Assembly (NCBI RefSeq): GCF_943737005.1
Contig: NZ_CALSFU010000021.1
Location: 18,809 to 82,808 of the forward strand
Length of the DNA: 64,000 nt
Direction: 5' to 3'
DNA from: Achromobacter sp. Marseille-Q4962
GTDB taxonomy: Bacteria > Pseudomonadota > Gammaproteobacteria > Burkholderiales > Burkholderiaceae_B
The position numbers were made by a program, and so were the translations under genes. Shown piece by piece: positions 60,934 to 64,000 of this stretch. The notes beneath the pieces are model-generated. The model did not search any database. It saw only the letters and a list, made by a program, of their open reading frames with translations, and was not told the DNA's origin. How positions within the stretch are numbered: the first letter of the stretch is position 1; the number at the start of each line of letters is the position of its first letter.

Positions 60934-61239
60934 GCCCGAGTGGTGAAATTGGTAGACACAAGGGACTTGAACAATTTGAGCCCGCCGGGGGAAACCCCGG
61001 CGGTGCAGCCCGTCAAACTCGGCGAACGCCCTGGACCCCGGTCCGAGCCAACGCCGAGCCAAGCCTGGCCCCGCTGGCCAGGAAGGTGTAGAGAGCAGAC
61101 GGCGGGCGCCTAAGGCCGCGAGGCTATGGCGAAGGCGTGCTCCAGACCACGAACAGCCCTGCTGGCGGCGAAAGCCGAAGTGGTAAGAAAATCCCTCGGC
61201 CGCAAGGCCGTACCGGTTCGATCCCGGTCTCGGGCACCA
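60934..61239 (+). tRNA. tRNA-Leu (anticodon UAA), split by a group I intron
   Basis: Exon 1 (60934-60968) ends AGGGACTT and exon 2 (61188-61239) starts AAAATCCCT. Joined, they give a 7-nt loop CTTAAAA with anticodon TAA and an 87-nt class II tRNA. The acceptor is GCCCGAG/CTCGGGC, the variable arm GGCCGCAAGGCC, the T-arm ACCGGTTCGATCCCGGT, and CCA is encoded. The break lies between U34 and A35, exactly the site used by tRNA-Leu(UAA) group I introns in cyanobacteria and plastids. Without splicing the tRNA cannot form its anticodon arm. Confidence 0.95.
60969..61187 (+). ncRNA. Group I self-splicing intron (IC3-like) in tRNA-Leu(UAA)
   Basis: The 219-nt intron ends in G (61187). P1 pairs exon C60966-U60967-U60968 with G60978-A60979-G60980, with a U-G wobble at the 5' splice site, and continues as GAA/UUU. 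P2 is a 9-bp stem with GAAA loop (60982-61003). P4 is CTCGGCG (61018-61024) with CGCCGAG (61052-61058). P6 is CCTGGCC/GGCCAGG (61064-61082). P7 is GAGCA (61093-61097) with TGCTC (61138-61142). P9 is CGGC-GAAA-GCCG (61166-61177). Core words such as GGTGTAGAGAGCAGACGG resemble the Azoarcus tRNA-Ile intron as I recall it. It encodes no homing endonuclease. Confidence 0.92.
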
Positions 61240-61266
61240 TTTCCTCTATTCTTGAGCCGGTGTTGC

Positions 61267-61887
61267 ATGCGCCGGCCCTTTACCGTGACCCCCATCCCAC
61301 CTTTCATCGTCATCGACGCCTGCGTCCTCATGTCCGGCATTCTGCGGCGGCTGTTGCTGCGGCTGGCGCAGGCGGGGGTGTATGCGCCGGTCTGGACGGA
61401 CCGCATCGGCGAGGAGTGGCGGCGCAATGCGGCGCGGCTGTGGGAGATTCCGCCGGCGGTGCTGGAAGAGCAGTGGCAGGACATGAATGCGCGCTTTCCG
61501 CAGGCGCGCGAGGCGGACACGCAGGCGTACGAGGCCGGCCTGCGGTATAGCGATCCCAAGGATTTCCACGTCATCGCGGCGGGCCTGGCGCGGCGGGCGC
61601 GCTGCGGGCTGCAGCAGCCGCCGGCGGTGCAGGTGCTTACCTGGAACCTGAAGGATTTCAACCGTTCGGAGCTGCGTCGCCAGGGGCTGGATGTGTTCAA
61701 CCCCGACCGCATGCTGTCGCGGTGGTGGGAGGAAGGCGCGGACCGGATGCGGGAGGCGCTCGCGGCGGTGCCGGACGATTATGTGGCGCTGGGGCGCGAG
61801 CCCGAGCCGCTTGCGGCCACGCTGCACCGCGAGCGTCTGTACCGGCTGAAGAACCTGCTGGCGCGCGAGGCAGCGGCGCGCTCCTGA
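61267..61887 (+). CDS. PIN-domain protein (putative ribonuclease)
   Basis: This 206-aa protein matches the PIN nuclease fold, with D17 (IVIDACVLM), E49/E50 (IGEEW), D96/D99 (YSDPKDFHVIAAG) and D130 (TWNLKDF) as the acidic metal site. The ATG at 61267 lies 27 bp after the tRNA-Leu 3' end, so the two may share a transcript. Upstream in-frame codons run through the tRNA and are not coding. No antitoxin-like gene is adjacent, so a toxin role is unproven. Confidence 0.82.
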   Translation: MRRPFTVTPIPPFIVIDACVLMSGILRRLLLRLAQAGVYAPVWTDRIGEEWRRNAARLWEIPPAVLEEQWQDMNARFPQAREADTQAYEAGLRYSDPKDFHVIAAGLARRARCGLQQPPAVQVLTWNLKDFNRSELRRQGLDVFNPDRMLSRWWEEGADRMREALAAVPDDYVALGREPEPLAATLHRERLYRLKNLLAREAAARS

Positions 61888-61890
61888 GCC

Positions 61891-63108
61891 TCAGTGATCG
61901 TGGTTGCTGGCGTGGAAGCCGGCGGCGTTGAGCATGTCGATCACTTCCTGGATGTGCTCGGGGCCACGGGTCTGCAGCACGAAATCCACTTCCACGTTGC
62001 GCACGGGCAAGGCGGTGAAGGCGCGCTGGTGGTGCACTTCGGTGATATTGGCCTGGGCGTCGGCGATGAGCTTGGTGGCATGGGCCAGCGCGCCGGGCAG
62101 GTCGCGCAGGTCGACGCGGATGCGGGCGAGGCGGCCGGCGCGGACCATGCCGCGCTCGATGAGTTCGCCCAGCATGAGCGGGTCGATGTTGCCGCCGGTG
62201 AGCACCAGCCCGATGCGCTTGCCACGGTAGCGGTCGCTGCCCTCTTCCTGCGCGCGCAACAGGGCCGCCAGGCCGGCCGCGCCGGCGCCCTCGACGACGG
62301 ATTTCTCGATTTCCAGCAGCACCACGATGGCGTGCTCGATGTCGCTTTCGCTGACCAGCTCGATGCGGTCGACGAGCTTGCTGACCACGGGCAGGGTGAG
62401 GTCGCCCGGCGATTTGACGGCGATACCCTCGGCGATGGTGTAGGCGCCCTGCGGCAGCGATTCGCCGCGCACGGCGCCGTACATGGAAGGAAAGCGCTCG
62501 GTCTGCACGCCCACGATCTCGATGCCGGGCTTGAGCGCCTTGGCCGCCGTGGCCATGCCCGAGATCAATCCGCCGCCGCCGATGGCCACGACCAGGGTGT
62601 CGAGTTGCGGCTGGTCTTCCAGCATTTCCAGGGCCACGGTGCCCTGGCCCGCCATGACGGCCTCGTCGTCGTAGGGGTGGATCATGACGAGGCCGCGCTC
62701 CCGGGCCAGCTGGTAGCCGCGCGCCTTGGCGTCGTCGAAGGTGTCGCCGGCCAGCACGACTTCCGCGCCGAAGCGGCGGGTGTTGGCGATCTTCACGGTG
62801 GGCGTGAAACGCGGCATGACGATCACGGCCGGCACGCCCATGCGCTGGGCATGGTAGGCCACGCCCTGGGCGTGGTTGCCCGCCGAGACGGCGATCACGC
62901 CCTTGGCGCGCTCCGCTTCGGTCAGGGTCAGCATGCGGTTGAGCGCGCCGCGCTCCTTGAACGAGGCGGTGAACTGCAGGTTCTCGAATTTCAGCCAGAT
63001 TTCCGCCCCGAAGATGTCGGACAGCGTGCGCGACAGGGTGAAAGGGGTTTTCAGCACCTGGCCGCGCAGGTTCTCGCGGGCGGTCTGGATGGAGGCGATA
63101 TCGATCAC
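61891..63108 (-). CDS. ilvA: Threonine ammonia-lyase (threonine dehydratase, one-ACT type)
   Basis: This PLP enzyme converts threonine to 2-oxobutyrate and ammonia, for isoleucine synthesis or threonine catabolism. The 405-aa product has the PLP lysine K51 in SFKERGALN and the glycine loop IGGGGLISG. A single C-terminal ACT-like domain follows (about 325-400: RIRVDLRDLPGALAHATKLI). Length and domain order match the ilvA_1Cterm group and not the two-ACT E. coli IlvA. It converges with the PIN gene with 3 bp between stops. Confidence 0.93.
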   Translation of the reverse strand: MIDIASIQTARENLRGQVLKTPFTLSRTLSDIFGAEIWLKFENLQFTASFKERGALNRMLTLTEAERAKGVIAVSAGNHAQGVAYHAQRMGVPAVIVMPRFTPTVKIANTRRFGAEVVLAGDTFDDAKARGYQLARERGLVMIHPYDDEAVMAGQGTVALEMLEDQPQLDTLVVAIGGGGLISGMATAAKALKPGIEIVGVQTERFPSMYGAVRGESLPQGAYTIAEGIAVKSPGDLTLPVVSKLVDRIELVSESDIEHAIVVLLEIEKSVVEGAGAAGLAALLRAQEEGSDRYRGKRIGLVLTGGNIDPLMLGELIERGMVRAGRLARIRVDLRDLPGALAHATKLIADAQANITEVHHQRAFTALPVRNVEVDFVLQTRGPEHIQEVIDMLNAAGFHASNHDH

Positions 63109-63123
63109 GTTGGCGATTCCCGG

Positions 63124-63846
63124 TTAGCGCACAGGCAGGAAATTGAAGAGCAGCAGGCCCTGGGCGTAGTTGATGCCGATGCGCCGTGAATTCTCTCCGA
63201 GCAAGTTGGCGATGAGATCCAGCCGGCCGATGATGGCGCCGAATTCGCGCTCGAAGCTCAGGTTGGAGGCGGTGGCGGACATTTCATTGGCCAGCAGGAG
63301 AGGTTCGCCCTGCTTGTTGCGGCGCGTCGCCAGCAGCCAGGCGGCCGCCTCGACGTTCCGAGCGGCATTGTAGACCCGCTGGCCGTCCAGCGCGTCGGAA
63401 ACGTACAGCCGGGTCTTGCCGTTGTGGGCGGTGATGATGGTGTCGGCCAGCCCGTAGATGAAGGCGGCCACCCGATCGCCCGGGTAGCCCGGGTCCAGCG
63501 ACACCGCGAGGATCTGGATGTCGTGCAGGCCGGACAGATCGGCCGGCGGAACCCGGTTCTCGATGGCGTGTTTCACGCGCGCCACCGCCGCGGCGTGGTC
63601 CGGCACGCCGCTCTTGCGCCATTCGCGCGGATTGCGGCGGTAGAGCTTGTCGAGCAGCGCATAGAGGCTGGCGAGATTGTCCCGGACTTCGAGCGTGACG
63701 GTGCGGTTGAAATCGGTCTGGGCGAACTGGTCCGCCGACATGGCCTCGCTCCTGGGCCCCGGCTGCCCCGGCTGCCCGCCGGCGCAACCGCCCAGCAGCA
63801 AGACCGCCGCCAGCGCCATGCCGCCCAACGCCGGCCTTTTCCTCAT
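63124..63846 (-). CDS. Conserved lipoprotein of unknown function
   Basis: This 240-aa protein has a lipoprotein signal ending LLGGC (C21). A soluble helical domain follows, with LASLYALLDKLYRRNPREWR and LDPGYPGDRVAAFIYGLADT. I do not recognise a catalytic motif. Its start is 15 bp upstream-side of the ilvA gene on the same strand (the lipoprotein stop precedes the ilvA ATG by 15 bp), so the two may be co-transcribed. Confidence 0.8.
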   Translation of the reverse strand: MRKRPALGGMALAAVLLLGGCAGGQPGQPGPRSEAMSADQFAQTDFNRTVTLEVRDNLASLYALLDKLYRRNPREWRKSGVPDHAAAVARVKHAIENRVPPADLSGLHDIQILAVSLDPGYPGDRVAAFIYGLADTIITAHNGKTRLYVSDALDGQRVYNAARNVEAAAWLLATRRNKQGEPLLLANEMSATASNLSFEREFGAIIGRLDLIANLLGENSRRIGINYAQGLLLFNFLPVR

Positions 63847-63965
63847 GCCCTCACCATCCGAATCCTCCCCAGGCCGCGCCCGGGACCGGGCGGCATCGAT
63901 TCCACGCGCACGAATTTACCGTAATACCGCCGCCGGGCGCCAACGGCGAAGCGGCGCACGCGCAC

Positions 63966-64000
63966 GGGATGGCCCGCCCCGGGATGGCCCGCCCCGGGAT
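63966..64000. repeat. 15-bp tandem repeats running off the window end
   Basis: The unit gggatggcccgcccc occurs at 63966-63980 and 63981-63995, and a third copy begins at 63996. The total number cannot be seen. It lies upstream of the lipoprotein gene. Confidence 0.9.

Noticed and set aside
60934..60990. Reading the unspliced loop CTTGAAC as anticodon TGA of a tRNA-Ser
   Set aside because: The anticodon stem cannot close within this stretch; only removal of 60969-61187 gives a complete cloverleaf, and then the anticodon is TAA with leucine-type features.
61126..61266. Upstream extension of the PIN-domain protein
   Set aside because: These codons run through the intron and 3' exon of the tRNA, and the PIN fold begins only after the ATG at 61267.
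1..64000. CRISPR array or insertion sequence
   Set aside because: No regularly spaced direct repeats with unique spacers and no transposase-like protein with flanking inverted repeats were found.

Overview
The window is visibly G+C-rich and carries a betaproteobacterial gene set that fits the Alcaligenaceae, most probably Bordetella or a close relative. The evidence is a NADH dehydrogenase (nuo) operon next to a general porin with a Bordetella/Achromobacter-type N-terminus, two Bug-type tricarboxylate receptors, many LysR regulators and a FecI/FecR/TonB-receptor unit. This is inferred from gene families and layout, not from a database match. No insertion sequence and no CRISPR array was seen.

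Layout. 1-5733: minus-strand respiratory complex I genes nuoA-nuoG (nuoG cut by the window edge). 6083-11256: porin; a TetR/thioesterase pair; a three-gene lipid kinase, phosphoesterase and PAP2-phosphatase operon. 11360-16581: gamma-glutamyltransferase, an orphan family-5 solute-binding protein, a LysR regulator and a cysteine-containing winged-helix regulator. 16637-29035: two complete tripartite RND efflux systems on either side of one TetR gene, with a perfect 12-bp inverted repeat in front of one of them. 29061-32012: a DUF808 membrane protein and an EAL phosphodiesterase. 32028-40920: a cluster with a D-amino-acid flavour (N-acyl-D-amino-acid deacylase, N-carbamoyl-D-amino-acid hydrolase, a glutamate-racemase-like protein lacking both catalytic cysteines) with a Bug receptor, an MFS carrier, an amidohydrolase and LysR/GntR regulators. 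41362-46651: small membrane and cupin proteins, then a Fur-box-preceded ECF sigma/FecR/TonB-receptor unit. 46681-51088: pirin, a decayed LysR pseudogene, a TDT-family carrier and an MFS carrier.

51464-54487 holds tRNA-Leu(GAG), secG, tpiA, a quinone oxidoreductase and tRNA-Ser(UGA). In many betaproteobacteria tpiA-secG-tRNA-Leu runs straight into nuoA. Here the two halves keep the same orientation but lie about 46 kb apart, so most of the window looks like accessory DNA placed inside a conserved block. Downstream of tRNA-Ser lies a small mobile-element remnant that cuts into a TonB-receptor pseudogene (54627-55807). 55980-60706 holds a UspA protein and a CoA-transferase/Bug receptor/HMG-CoA-lyase-like operon with its LysR gene. 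The end of the window holds a PIN-domain protein, threonine dehydratase and a lipoprotein.

The most striking element is at 60934-61239: a tRNA-Leu(UAA) gene split between U34 and A35 by a 219-nt group I intron. P1, P2, P4, P6, P7 and P9 helices and a terminal G can be drawn directly from the sequence.
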